37,782 nt of DNA from Alphaproteobacteria bacterium (GTDB lineage Bacteria > Pseudomonadota > Alphaproteobacteria > ATCC43930 > Allostellaceae). The stretch lies in contig JADZBA010000270.1 of NCBI GenBank assembly GCA_020852355.1, positions 1 through 37,782 on the forward strand, given 5' to 3'. The translations under genes and the position numbers were made by a program. Positions 18,774 to 28,813 of the stretch are shown here, one piece after another (positions within the stretch are counted from its first letter, which is position 1; each line of letters begins with the position of its first letter). The notes below the pieces were generated by a model. The model was not told the origin of the DNA, searched no databases, and worked only from the letters and a program-made list of their open reading frames with translations.

Positions 18774-19946
18774 TCAGAGATCCTCGACCAGCGCGCGCAT
18801 CACCGCCCAGAGATTGGCCTTGGTCTCGAAGCCGACGCCGGGCACGTCGGGCAGGCGGACATGGCCGTCCTCGACCGCGATGCCGTCGGCGAAGCCGCCG
18901 AACGGCTGGAAGACGTCGGGATAGGATTCGTTGCCGCCGAGATGCAGGCCGGCGGCGATGTTGAGCGACATCTGATGGCCGCCGTGCGGCACCACGCGGC
19001 GCGACGACCAGCCCTGCTCGGCGACGACGTCGAGGATGCGCAGATATTCGACCAGCCCGTAGGAGAGGGCGCAGTCGAACTGCAGGAAGTCGCGATCCGG
19101 CCGCATGCCGCCGTAGCGCAGCAGGTTGCGCGCGTCCTGGTGCGAGAACAGGTTCTCGCCGGTGGCCAGCGGGCCCTCGTAGCGCCGCGCCAGCTCGGCC
19201 TGCAGCGCGTAGTCGAGCGGGTCGCCCGCCTCCTCGTACCAGAAGAGGCCGTAGGGCCGCAGCGCCTCGCCGTAGGCCAGCGCCGTCGCCAGGTCGAAGC
19301 GGCCATTGGCGTCGACGGCGAGGTTGGCGCCCTCGCCGACCACCTCCAGCACCGCCTCGATGCGCCGTCGGTCGTCGTCGAGCGAGGTGCCGCCGATCTT
19401 CATCTTCACGACGCGGTAGCCGCGGTCGCGATAGGAGCGCATCTCGTCCTGGAGCTGGCGGTCGTCCTTGCCCGGATAGTAGTAGCCGCCCGCCGCGTAG
19501 ACCCACACCCGCTCGTCGGCGACGCCGCCACGGTAGCGGTCGGCCAGCAGCCGCCACAGCGGCCGGCCCGCGATCTTCGCGACCGCGTCCCACACCGCCA
19601 TGTCGATCGTCCCGACCGCGACCGAGCGCTCGCCGTGCCCGCCCGGCTTCTCGTTCGTCATCAGCGCCTTCCAGATGGCGAACGGGTCGAGGTTGTCGTG
19701 CTCGCGGTCGACGAACGCGTCGGCCGGCGCGTCCAGGATGCGCTGGATGAAGCGGTCGCGCATCAGCGCGCCCTGTCCGTAGCGACCGTTGGAGTTGAAG
19801 CCGAAGCCGACCACCCGGCGGCCGTCGCGCACGACGTCGGTGACCACCGCCACGACGGAGGCGGTCATCTTCGAGAAGTCGATATAGGCGTTGGCGATGG
19901 GCGAGGCGATCGAGACCGCCTTCTCGCGGATCTCCAGAATGCGCAT
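18774..19946 (-). CDS. tarD: Enolase-superfamily (mandelate racemase/MLE) dehydratase, D(-)-tartrate dehydratase-like
   Basis: 390 aa; IANAYIDFSKMTASVVAVVTDVVRDGRRVVGFGFNSNGRYGQGALMRDRF...NEKPGGHGERSVAVGTIDMAVWDAVAKIAGRPLWRLLADR...YRVVKMKIGG...DANGRFDL...YEEAGDPLDY...TGENLFSHQDARNLLRYGGMRPDRD...PHGGHQMSLNIAAG; closely matches recalled Bradyrhizobium D-tartrate dehydratase. Confidence 0.85.
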   Translation of the reverse strand: MRILEIREKAVSIASPIANAYIDFSKMTASVVAVVTDVVRDGRRVVGFGFNSNGRYGQGALMRDRFIQRILDAPADAFVDREHDNLDPFAIWKALMTNEKPGGHGERSVAVGTIDMAVWDAVAKIAGRPLWRLLADRYRGGVADERVWVYAAGGYYYPGKDDRQLQDEMRSYRDRGYRVVKMKIGGTSLDDDRRRIEAVLEVVGEGANLAVDANGRFDLATALAYGEALRPYGLFWYEEAGDPLDYALQAELARRYEGPLATGENLFSHQDARNLLRYGGMRPDRDFLQFDCALSYGLVEYLRILDVVAEQGWSSRRVVPHGGHQMSLNIAAGLHLGGNESYPDVFQPFGGFADGIAVEDGHVRLPDVPGVGFETKANLWAVMRALVEDL

Positions 19947-20011
19947 GAGCTCTCCTGCCGGGCGGATGCGCCATCCTTATGACGTCGTCGCCGGGGCCGG
20001 TCGAGCCTCAC

Positions 20012-20434
20012 CTAACCCTGGTCGTCCATCCAGGGATCGTAGGTCCCGAAGTTCCAGATATGCCCTTCCGGATCACGGCAGGTATAGCCGCGCCCACCAT
20101 AGTCCTCGTCCTTGATGTCGATGACGATCTCGGCACCGGCTGCACGGGCACGGGTGTAGTGGGCATCGGCGTCCTCCACGACGACGTAGGTGCACTGCGT
20201 CACGCGACCCCCGGTCTCGTCGGGCTGGGCCATGAGGCGGCCGAACTCGCTCTCCGCGGCCGAGCCGAGCATGACCATGCCGCCACGGAAGGAGAGCTGG
20301 GCATGCGCGATGGTGCCGCCGTCGCCCGGCACTACGAGGTGGCGCTCGAAGCCGAACGCCGTGCACAGGAACTCGATCGCCGCCGGCGCGTCGCGGTACC
20401 GCAGGCAGGAGATCACCGCAGAACGTGACGCCAT
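20012..20434 (-). CDS. VOC (glyoxalase/bleomycin-resistance-like) family protein
   Basis: 140 aa; ISCLRYRDAPAAIEFLCTAFGFERHLVVPGDGGTIAHAQLSFRGGMVMLGS...DEDYGGRGYTCRDPEGHIWNFGTYDPW. Confidence 0.9.
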   Translation of the reverse strand: MASRSAVISCLRYRDAPAAIEFLCTAFGFERHLVVPGDGGTIAHAQLSFRGGMVMLGSAAESEFGRLMAQPDETGGRVTQCTYVVVEDADAHYTRARAAGAEIVIDIKDEDYGGRGYTCRDPEGHIWNFGTYDPWMDDQG

Positions 20435-20472
20435 GGACCCCTATCTCGCCCGGACGTTCAACGATATGCCGG

Positions 20473-20494
20473 GCCGCCGGTTCCTCCCGGCGGC
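20473..20494 (-). terminator. Terminator-like stem-loop 3' of the ankyrin gene
   Basis: GCCGCCGG-TTCCTC-CCGGCGGC: perfect 8-bp stem, 6-nt loop, 4 nt past the minus-strand stop at 20499. No U-tract. Confidence 0.4.
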
Positions 20495-20498
20495 GGCC

Positions 20499-21095
20499 TC
20501 ATCCGCCGACGGCCCGCCGGATGACCTCGGCCGTGCGCCGCTGGTTCGACCGCTCCGCCCAGTCGAGGGCGGAGAAGCCGGAGTAGTCCTGGCGCTTCGG
20601 GTCGCCGCCGGCCTTCAGCAGGAGGCGCACCATCTCGACGCGGCCCGAGGCCGCGGCCTGCATCAGCGGCGTCATCCCGCGGCGGTTGTCGTTGTCGACC
20701 TTGGCCCCCTTGCTCACGAGGAACTGCGCCACCTCGATCTGGCCGCGGTCGGCGGCCAGCATCAGGGCCGTGTCGCCGAAGCGGTCGCGCAGGTCGACCC
20801 ACGCCCCGCTGTCGACCAGGATGCGGACGATCTCGAGGTTGCCCGCCGCCGAGGCGTACATCAGGGCCGTCCGCCCCTCGGTGTCGACGCGGTTGGGGCT
20901 GACACCGCTCAGGAGCTGGCTGCGGACGCCTTCGACGTTCTGGCTGAAGGCGGCGTCGAGCAGCGCGTCGCGCGGCGCGAGCAGGCTGATCTCGGCCGCC
21001 GCCGGCAGCGCCGTCGCCGCCCACAGGACGAGGGCTCCGCCGATCGTGCGAAGCCGGGTTCCGACACCGTTGCGTTCACGTTCATGTGTGCTCAT
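20499..21095 (-). CDS. Secreted/periplasmic ankyrin-repeat protein
   Basis: 198 aa; hydrophobic signal region GGALVLWAATALPAAAE then ankyrin repeats TEGRTALMYASAAGNLEIVRILVDSGA, RFGDTALMLAADRGQIEVAQFLVSKGA, RRGMTPLMQAAASGRVEMVRLLLKAGG. Confidence 0.92.
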   Translation of the reverse strand: MSTHERERNGVGTRLRTIGGALVLWAATALPAAAEISLLAPRDALLDAAFSQNVEGVRSQLLSGVSPNRVDTEGRTALMYASAAGNLEIVRILVDSGAWVDLRDRFGDTALMLAADRGQIEVAQFLVSKGAKVDNDNRRGMTPLMQAAASGRVEMVRLLLKAGGDPKRQDYSGFSALDWAERSNQRRTAEVIRRAVGG

Positions 21096-21164
21096 CGCCG
21101 TGCGCTCCGCGCTGCCATGGGTGGCGTCGGCCGAAGTGCCGGTCGCGTGCCCGTCGGCTTCCGC

Positions 21165-22532
21165 CTACTGCGCCGCCGCGAGCGTGCGGGCGTGCCCGCG
21201 CAGCTCGGCGACCCGCTCCTGGGTGTAGAGGTCCGTCCAGTTGGTCCAGGCGAAGTCGGTGACCTTGCGCGGGTCGTAGCCGCGCTCGGGGATGCGCATC
21301 TCCTTGCCGTCGATATGGACGGCGAGGATGCGGCTCTTGTCCAGCAGGATCGACACGTTGGCGAGCGGCGAGCCGTCGACGACGATGAAGTCCGCCGCCT
21401 TGCCCGGCGCCAGCACGCCGACGCGGTCGCCGTCGGCCATGAAGCGCGCCGTGCCTTCCGTGGCGGCGCGCAGGGCCTCGGCCGGCGTGAAGCCCAGGTG
21501 CTGCACGAAGATCTCCAGCTCGCGCGCGTGCCATTCGCCGTAAGGCGTGACCGCGAAGCCGGAATCGGTGCCCGTCATCATCGCGATGCCCGCCTTCTTG
21601 GCGCGGCGCAGGTTCTCGCACGCGACCTCGAACTCGCGTGCGACGTCGGCGATGCGGCCCTTGATGTAGGCCGGCTCGTGCGGCTGGGTGAAGTCGCAGA
21701 TGTTGCGCGGGAAGGTCAGCGTCGGGCCGATCGCGCTGCCGGAGGCGAGCAGCGCGTCGATGCACTCGTCGTCGAGATGGTAGGCATGGAAGATCAGGTC
21801 GACGCCGGCGCGCGCCGAGTAGAGCGTCGCCTCGCGGCCGCGGGCGTGCACCACCACCTTCTTGCCCAGGCGGTGCGCCTCGGCGACCATCACGTCGGTC
21901 TCCTCCTGGGTGAAGGCGGCGACCAGCTCGCCGTTGGCGCGGCGGTGGAAGCCGTCCATGGCGATCTTGATGCAGTCCACGCCGTTCTTGACCTGGCAGC
22001 GGATCTCCTCCACCGCCTCGTCCTTGCTCGCCACCAGCCGGCCGATCGAGGTCTCGGGCGCGCCGATCCAGGTCGGGTACCAGTCGGTCAGGCCCTGGCG
22101 GGTGGTCAGGTAGCGGCCGGCCGCCGTCACGCGCGGCCCGTCGAACAGGCCGGCGCGGATGGCGTTGCGCACCGACAGGCTGATCTGGCCGGCGTCGCCC
22201 GGCGCGCAGATCGAGGTGTAGCCGGCGGCGATGCACTTCTGGGCGAAGAAGAGGGCGCGCAGCGACCGGAACTCCAGGGGCTGGTAGAGGTCGATGTCCT
22301 CCTCGGTCTTGGCGTTGCCGTAGGCGAGGTGGGTGTGCACGTCGAGCAGGCCGGGCATGACGAAGCGCGCGGAATGGTCGACGACGGTGTCGCCGCGGCC
22401 GGGCGGCGGCGCCTCGGCCGTCGGCCCGACATGGGTGATGCGGCCGTCGTCGCCGACGATCATCGTGCAGTCCGTCCGCGCCGCATCCTCGCCGCCGGTG
22501 AACAGGGTTCCGCAACGCACGTGCTTGCTCAT
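21165..22532 (-). CDS. Metal-dependent amidohydrolase family protein
   Basis: 455 aa from ATG 22532; MPGLLDVHTHLAYGNAKTEEDIDLYQPLEFRSLRALFFAQKCIAAGYTSICAPGD...DLIFHAYHLDDECIDALLASGSAIGPTL...TGTDSGFAVTPYGEWHARELEIFVQHLGFTPAEALRAAT. Confidence 0.93.
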   Translation of the reverse strand: MSKHVRCGTLFTGGEDAARTDCTMIVGDDGRITHVGPTAEAPPPGRGDTVVDHSARFVMPGLLDVHTHLAYGNAKTEEDIDLYQPLEFRSLRALFFAQKCIAAGYTSICAPGDAGQISLSVRNAIRAGLFDGPRVTAAGRYLTTRQGLTDWYPTWIGAPETSIGRLVASKDEAVEEIRCQVKNGVDCIKIAMDGFHRRANGELVAAFTQEETDVMVAEAHRLGKKVVVHARGREATLYSARAGVDLIFHAYHLDDECIDALLASGSAIGPTLTFPRNICDFTQPHEPAYIKGRIADVAREFEVACENLRRAKKAGIAMMTGTDSGFAVTPYGEWHARELEIFVQHLGFTPAEALRAATEGTARFMADGDRVGVLAPGKAADFIVVDGSPLANVSILLDKSRILAVHIDGKEMRIPERGYDPRKVTDFAWTNWTDLYTQERVAELRGHARTLAAAQ

Positions 22533-23024
22533 CGACCTCTCCGGACCACGCTTCGCTCGCGAGCCGCGATGGTATGCCAGCCGGCCGCGGCGGACTATCG
22601 TGCATATGATGTCGCCCCCTCGGCCAAGGCACGGCGGCAGAAAGGCGTTGCCCGAACGACGCCCCGGAGCGTAAGAATTCGCGGCCCCGCGAGGCGTTTG
22701 GCGACGAAGCCGGCGGGAGCCTGGCGCCGCGCCCGAGATGCGGCGCCCGGGGGATCGAGCGTGAGGCTGACGGCGACCATGGATTGCGGGTCGGGCCAGA
22801 CCCTTGCGGCGGGTGCTGCGGCGTCGGCGGACCCGTCCGCACAAGTCACCACCGGTCCGATCCGGCGGAGTGGCCACGACTCGCTTCGACTTATCGCCCC
22901 TTGAGGGCTAACGTTCGCCGGACGAGACCGGGTCGAGGGTCGTCCGGCGCGCCACCCGGCCCGACGGGCAGTTGCTTTCCCCACGCCATCCGAGCGCGCA
23001 CGGCGTGAGAATCAAGGACGGTAG

Positions 23025-24071
<1,047 letters not shown>

Positions 24072-24111
24072 CCGCGCCCGGCCGGCGCGGGACTGCGAGG
24101 AGGGGGCGGGC

Positions 24112-25008
24112 TTGAGGCTGTTGCGCGCGCCGTCGCCGATGCGGCTGACCATGCCGATCCGGGCATGGATGCAGCGTTTCGCGCTCCTCCTGCTGATCCT
24201 GGCGTCCTTCGGCCTGATCGTCCTGGGCAAGGCCGACACGGTGGTGGTGGAACGCCTGCGCACGCGCACCGCCGACACGCTGGCGCCGCTGCTGGACGCG
24301 ATCTCGCGGCCGGTCGCCACCGTCGGCAGGGTCACCGACGAGGTGCGCGAGATCACCGCGCTGCGTGCCGAGAACGACCGCCTGCGCGAGGCCAACGGCC
24401 GTCTGCTGCAGTGGCAGGAGGTGGCGCGGCGGCTGGAGGCCGAGAACGGCCAGCTCCGCGAGCTCATGAACGTGACGCCGGAGCCGTCGCTGAGCTACGT
24501 GTCGGCGCGGATCATCGCCGATTCCGGCGGCGCCTTCGTGCGCAGCGTCCTGGTCAACGCCGGCGGTCGCCAGGGTGCCGCCAAGGGCCAGGCGGCGATC
24601 GCCGACCACGGTCTCGCCGGGCGCGTCGTCGAGGCCGGCGAGCGTGCCTCGCGCGTCCTGCTGATCACCGACCTCAACTCGCGCATCCCGGTCATCGTCG
24701 AGGGCACGCGCGAGCGCGCGGTGGTCGCCGGCGACAACGGCCCGCGGCCGCGCCTGCTCTACGTCGCGGCGCGCAAGGACGGGCTGCGCGGCGGCGAGCG
24801 GGTGGTGACGTCGGGCCATGGCGGGGTGTTCCCCCCGGGCATCCCGATCGGCGAAGTGGTGCTCGGCGAGGACGCGGCGCCGCGCGTGCTGCCCTATGTC
24901 GACTTCGACCGCCTGGAGTATGTGCGCCTCGTCGACACCGGCCTCGCGCAGACGTTGAGCGAGCCCATACCGGGCCCGCAGCGCATCCGGGGGCGCGGCC
25001 GGCAGTGA
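24112..25008 (+). CDS. mreC: Rod shape-determining protein MreC (TTG start)
   Basis: 298 aa; ENDRLREANGRLLQWQEVARRLEAENGQLRELMN coiled coil, then ARIIADSGGAFVRSVLVNAGGRQGAAKGQAAIADHGLAGRVVEAGERASRVLLITDLNSRIPVIVEGTRERAVVAGDN. Confidence 0.95.
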   Translation: MRLLRAPSPMRLTMPIRAWMQRFALLLLILASFGLIVLGKADTVVVERLRTRTADTLAPLLDAISRPVATVGRVTDEVREITALRAENDRLREANGRLLQWQEVARRLEAENGQLRELMNVTPEPSLSYVSARIIADSGGAFVRSVLVNAGGRQGAAKGQAAIADHGLAGRVVEAGERASRVLLITDLNSRIPVIVEGTRERAVVAGDNGPRPRLLYVAARKDGLRGGERVVTSGHGGVFPPGIPIGEVVLGEDAAPRVLPYVDFDRLEYVRLVDTGLAQTLSEPIPGPQRIRGRGRQ

Positions 25009-25520
25009 CGGCGGGCGTCCTGCATCGCCTCGACGGCTGGGCGCGCGACCTGCTGCCGACGTTGCTGACCGTGGCGCTGCTGCTGCTGTCGGCCGTGCGC
25101 GTGCCGATGGCGGGCTTCCGCACCATGACGCCGGCCGTCGTCCTGATCGCCGTCTACCACTGGACGGTGCACCGGCCGGAGCTGCTGCCGCCGGGGGTGA
25201 TCTTCGTCGTCGGGCTGGTGCAGGACCTGCTGACGGGCAGCCCCTTCGGGACCGGCCCGCTGACCCTCCTCGCGGTGCATGTCCTGGTGGTGTCGCAGCG
25301 CCGGATCCTGCACGGCAAGGCGTTCCTCATCGCGTGGTGGGGCTTCGGCCTGGTCGCCGCGACCACCTTTCTCGTCCTCTGGGCTGCCGGCAGCGCGCTG
25401 TCGGGCGTGCTGCTCGACCCACGCGAAGTGGCGTTCCGCTGCCTCGTCACGGTCACCGTCTATCCGCTGTTCGCCGCGCTCTTCCTCGGCGTGCAGCGGG
25501 CCTTCATGACGCGGGCCTGA
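25005..25520 (+). CDS. mreD: Rod shape-determining protein MreD (GTG start, 4-nt overlap with mreC)
   Basis: 171 aa; MTAGVLHRLDGWARDLLPTLLTVALLLLSAVRVPMAGFRTMTPAVVLIAVYHWTVHRPELLPPGVIFVVGLVQDLLTGSPFGTGPLTLLAVH. Confidence 0.93.
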   Translation: MTAGVLHRLDGWARDLLPTLLTVALLLLSAVRVPMAGFRTMTPAVVLIAVYHWTVHRPELLPPGVIFVVGLVQDLLTGSPFGTGPLTLLAVHVLVVSQRRILHGKAFLIAWWGFGLVAATTFLVLWAAGSALSGVLLDPREVAFRCLVTVTVYPLFAALFLGVQRAFMTRA

Positions 25521-25523
25521 TCC

Positions 25524-27398
25524 GTGCGGCAGGAGCGCAGCCGGGCCAAGGTCTTCACGCGGCGCGCCCTGCTGCTGGCGGGTGGCCAGGCGGTGCTCTT
25601 CGCGGCCCTCGGGGCGCGCCTCTACTATCTCCAGGTGGTCGAGGCCAACCGCTACACGATGCTGGCCGAGGAGAACCGCATCAACATCCGCCTGCTGCCG
25701 CCGCCGCGCGGGCGCGTCGTCGACCGCTTCGGCGACCCGGTGGCGGTCAACCACGAGGACTATCGCCTGGTCCTGGTGCCCGAGCAGATCGGCGACCTCG
25801 ACAAGGCGCTCGACATCATCGACCGCATCGTGCCCCTCGGCGAGATCGAGCGCCGCCGAGTGCTGCGCGAGACGCGGCGCAAGCGCGGCTTCGTGCCGAT
25901 CCTGGTGCGGGGCAACCTGACCTGGGACGAGGTCGCGCGGATCGAGGTGAACGCCGTCGACCTGCCCGGCGTGGCGATCGATCCCGGGCTGACGCGGCAC
26001 TACCCGCAGGGCGCGGTGATGAGCCATGTCGTCGGCTACGTCGCCGCGGTCGCGGAGCACGAGCTGACCGGCGACCCGCTGCTCGAACTGCCGGACTTCC
26101 GGATCGGCAAGAACGGCATCGAGCGGCACCGCGAGCTCGACCTGCGCGGCGCCGCCGGGGCGAGCGAGGTCGAGGTGAACGCCTACGGGCGCGTGATCCG
26201 CGAGCTCGGCCGCCAGGACGGACGCCCTGGCGAGGAGGTGACGCTCACCGTCGACCTCGGGCTGCAGCGCTACGTCACGGACCGGCTGGCGCAGGAGCAG
26301 AGCGCGTCGGCCGTCGTCCTCGACATCCATACCGGCGAGGTGATGTCGCTGGTGTCGAGCCCCGGCTTCGATCCCAACCTGTTCTCGACCGGGCTGACGA
26401 TGCAGCAGTGGAACGCGCTGCGCGGCGATCCCCGCGGGCCTCTCAGCAACAAGGCGATCGCCGGACAGTACGCGCCGGGCTCCACCTTCAAGATGATGGT
26501 GGCGGTCGCCGCCCTCGAGACCAAGGCCGTGACGGCCGACCAGCGCATCCTCTGCCCCGGCCATCTCGAGCTGGGCGACCAGCGCTTCCACTGCTGGAAG
26601 CGCGGCGGCCACGGGCCGATGAACCTGCACGACGCGCTGAAGCACTCCTGCGACGTCTATTTCTACGAAGCCGCCCGCCGCGTCGGCATCGACCGCCTGG
26701 CGCCGATCTGCCGGCGCTTCGGCCTGGGCGAGCCGCTCGGCATCGACCTGCCGGGGGAGCGCGGCGGCCTCATCCCGTCGCGCGAATGGAAGCAGGCGAC
26801 CGGCCGCCAGGCGTGGCAGCAGGGCGAGACGATCCTGACCGGCATCGGCCAGGGCTACGTGCTGACGACGCCGCTGCAGCTCGCGGTGATGACGGCGCGC
26901 CTCGTCAACGGCGGCCGCGCGGTGGTGCCGCGCCTGACCCGGCCGCAGGGCGTGATGCGCCAGGACGAGCCGGCGCCGCGGCGCGACCTCTTCCCCGCGC
27001 TCGGCGTCGCCCCGGCGAGCCTCGCGGCGGTGGTCCACGGCATGGTCGCGGTGACCAACGACCAGGGCGGCACCGCCTACGCGATCCGCATCCGCGAGCC
27101 GGAGATGGCGATGGGCGGCAAGACCGGGACCTCCCAGGTCCGCCGCATCACCATGGCGGAGCGCGAGCGCGGCGTGCGCAAGAACGAAGAGCTGCCCTGG
27201 CGGGAGCGCGACCACGCCCTCTTCGTCGGCTTCGCCCCGGTCGGTGCGCCGCGCTACGCCGTGGCGGTGGTCGTCGAGCATGGCGGCGGCGGCAGCTCCG
27301 TCGCCGGCCCGATCGCCCGCGACATCCTGCTGGAGACCCAGCGCCGTGATCCCGCGCGCCGGGTGCCGCCCCAGCACCAGCTGGCGCAGCGCGAATGA
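25524..27398 (+). CDS. mrdA: Penicillin-binding protein 2, peptidoglycan transpeptidase (GTG start)
   Basis: 624 aa; ARLYYLQVVEANRYTMLAEENRINIRLLPPPRGRVVDRFGDPVAVN...NKAIAGQYAPGSTFKMMVAVAALE (SxxK), KHSCDVYFYEAA (SxN), MAMGGKTGTSQV (KTGT). Confidence 0.97.
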   Translation: MRQERSRAKVFTRRALLLAGGQAVLFAALGARLYYLQVVEANRYTMLAEENRINIRLLPPPRGRVVDRFGDPVAVNHEDYRLVLVPEQIGDLDKALDIIDRIVPLGEIERRRVLRETRRKRGFVPILVRGNLTWDEVARIEVNAVDLPGVAIDPGLTRHYPQGAVMSHVVGYVAAVAEHELTGDPLLELPDFRIGKNGIERHRELDLRGAAGASEVEVNAYGRVIRELGRQDGRPGEEVTLTVDLGLQRYVTDRLAQEQSASAVVLDIHTGEVMSLVSSPGFDPNLFSTGLTMQQWNALRGDPRGPLSNKAIAGQYAPGSTFKMMVAVAALETKAVTADQRILCPGHLELGDQRFHCWKRGGHGPMNLHDALKHSCDVYFYEAARRVGIDRLAPICRRFGLGEPLGIDLPGERGGLIPSREWKQATGRQAWQQGETILTGIGQGYVLTTPLQLAVMTARLVNGGRAVVPRLTRPQGVMRQDEPAPRRDLFPALGVAPASLAAVVHGMVAVTNDQGGTAYAIRIREPEMAMGGKTGTSQVRRITMAERERGVRKNEELPWRERDHALFVGFAPVGAPRYAVAVVVEHGGGGSSVAGPIARDILLETQRRDPARRVPPQHQLAQRE

Positions 27399-28549
27399 CC
27401 TCCTTCGACAGCCCGTCCCGGGCGCGCGGGCCCCTCCTCCTCGACCGCATCTGGCAGATCAACTGGGGGCTCGTGCTGCTGCTGGGGATGATCGCGGGGG
27501 TCGGCTTCGCGATGCTCTATTCGGCGGCCGGCGGCAGCTTCCAGCCCTGGTCCGAGAAGCAGATGATCCGCTTCGCGATCGGTGTCGCCTGCCTGGTGCT
27601 GGTGGCGCTGGTCGACCTGCGCGTCTGGCTGCGCCTCGCCTACCTGATCTACCTTGTCGCGTTCGCCCTCCTCGTCGCGGTCGAAATCCGCGGCGAGATC
27701 GGCATGGGCGCACAGCGCTGGATCGACTTCGGATTCATCCAGATCCAGCCCTCGGAAATCATGAAGATCGCCCTGGTGCTGGCGCTCGCCCGCTACTTCA
27801 ACGGCCTCGACCTCGACGAGACCGGACGCCCGGTCCTGATCGTCGTCCCGACGCTGCTGGTGCTGGCGCCGGCGGCGCTGGTCCTGAAGCAGCCCGATCT
27901 CGGCACGGCCATCATGCTGATGGCGGGCGGGGCGGCGGTCTTCTTCATCGCCGGGGTACGGATGTGGAAGTTCGGCGCCGCGCTGGGGCTCGCCGCCGCG
28001 GCCGTGCCGATCGCCTGGGAGTTCCTGCGCGACTACCAGAAGAAGCGGGTGCTGACCTTCCTCAATCCGGAGGCCGATCCCCTGGGGGCGGGCTACCACA
28101 TCATCCAGTCGAAGATCGCGCTGGGATCGGGGGGCGTCTTCGGCAAGGGCTTCCTCCAGGGCACCCAGGCCCATCTCAACTTCCTGCCGGAGAAGCAGAC
28201 GGACTTCATCTTCACCATGCTGGCGGAGGAATGGGGCCTGGTCGGCGGGCTGACCCTGCTGGGCCTCTACGCCCTGGTGATCGCCTACGGCTTCCTGATC
28301 GCGCTGCGCAGCCGCAACCAGTTCGGCCGCATCCTGGCGCTCGGCGTCACCACGACGCTCTTCCTCTATGTCTTCATCAACAGCGCCATGGTCATGGGCC
28401 TGCTGCCGGTGGTCGGCGTGCCCCTGGCGCTGGTCTCGTTCGGCGGCACCGCGATGCTGACCGTGATGTTCGGGATGGGCCTCGTCGTGTGCGTCTATGT
28501 GCACCGCGACATGGAGATCAACCGGCAGGGCGAGGCCGGGCCGGAGTGA
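27395..28549 (+). CDS. rodA: SEDS peptidoglycan glycosyltransferase RodA
   Basis: 384 aa; GAQRWIDFGFIQIQPSEIMKIALVLALARYF...KQPDLGTAIMLMAGGAAVFFIAG...FLPEKQTDFIFTMLAEEWGLVGGL...VGVPLALVSFGGTAMLTVMFGMGLV. Confidence 0.97.
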   Translation: MTSFDSPSRARGPLLLDRIWQINWGLVLLLGMIAGVGFAMLYSAAGGSFQPWSEKQMIRFAIGVACLVLVALVDLRVWLRLAYLIYLVAFALLVAVEIRGEIGMGAQRWIDFGFIQIQPSEIMKIALVLALARYFNGLDLDETGRPVLIVVPTLLVLAPAALVLKQPDLGTAIMLMAGGAAVFFIAGVRMWKFGAALGLAAAAVPIAWEFLRDYQKKRVLTFLNPEADPLGAGYHIIQSKIALGSGGVFGKGFLQGTQAHLNFLPEKQTDFIFTMLAEEWGLVGGLTLLGLYALVIAYGFLIALRSRNQFGRILALGVTTTLFLYVFINSAMVMGLLPVVGVPLALVSFGGTAMLTVMFGMGLVVCVYVHRDMEINRQGEAGPE

Positions 28550-28557
28550 CGGCGCTA

Positions 28558-28586
28558 TCGACAAGCCGAGGGGGCTTTGCTATATG
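28558..28586 (+). promoter_or_regulatory. Predicted promoter of tRNA-Lys
   Basis: TCGACA (28558-28563), 17-nt spacer, TATATG (28581-28586); 12 nt upstream of the mature tRNA 5' end. Confidence 0.5.
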
Positions 28587-28598
28587 CCGCCGCCCGGC

Positions 28599-28674
<76 letters not shown>

Positions 28675-28813
28675 TTCCTTCCGCCGGACCCGACCCCTCC
28701 CGGACGACCGCACGACGAACCGGCGAGCGCCGTCGTCCCCCGCTCCACTTCGGGCCGCTGGCGAGCGACGACGAAATCGTGGTTTCCTTCGCCATCGACA
28801 GGGGAGGCGATCG

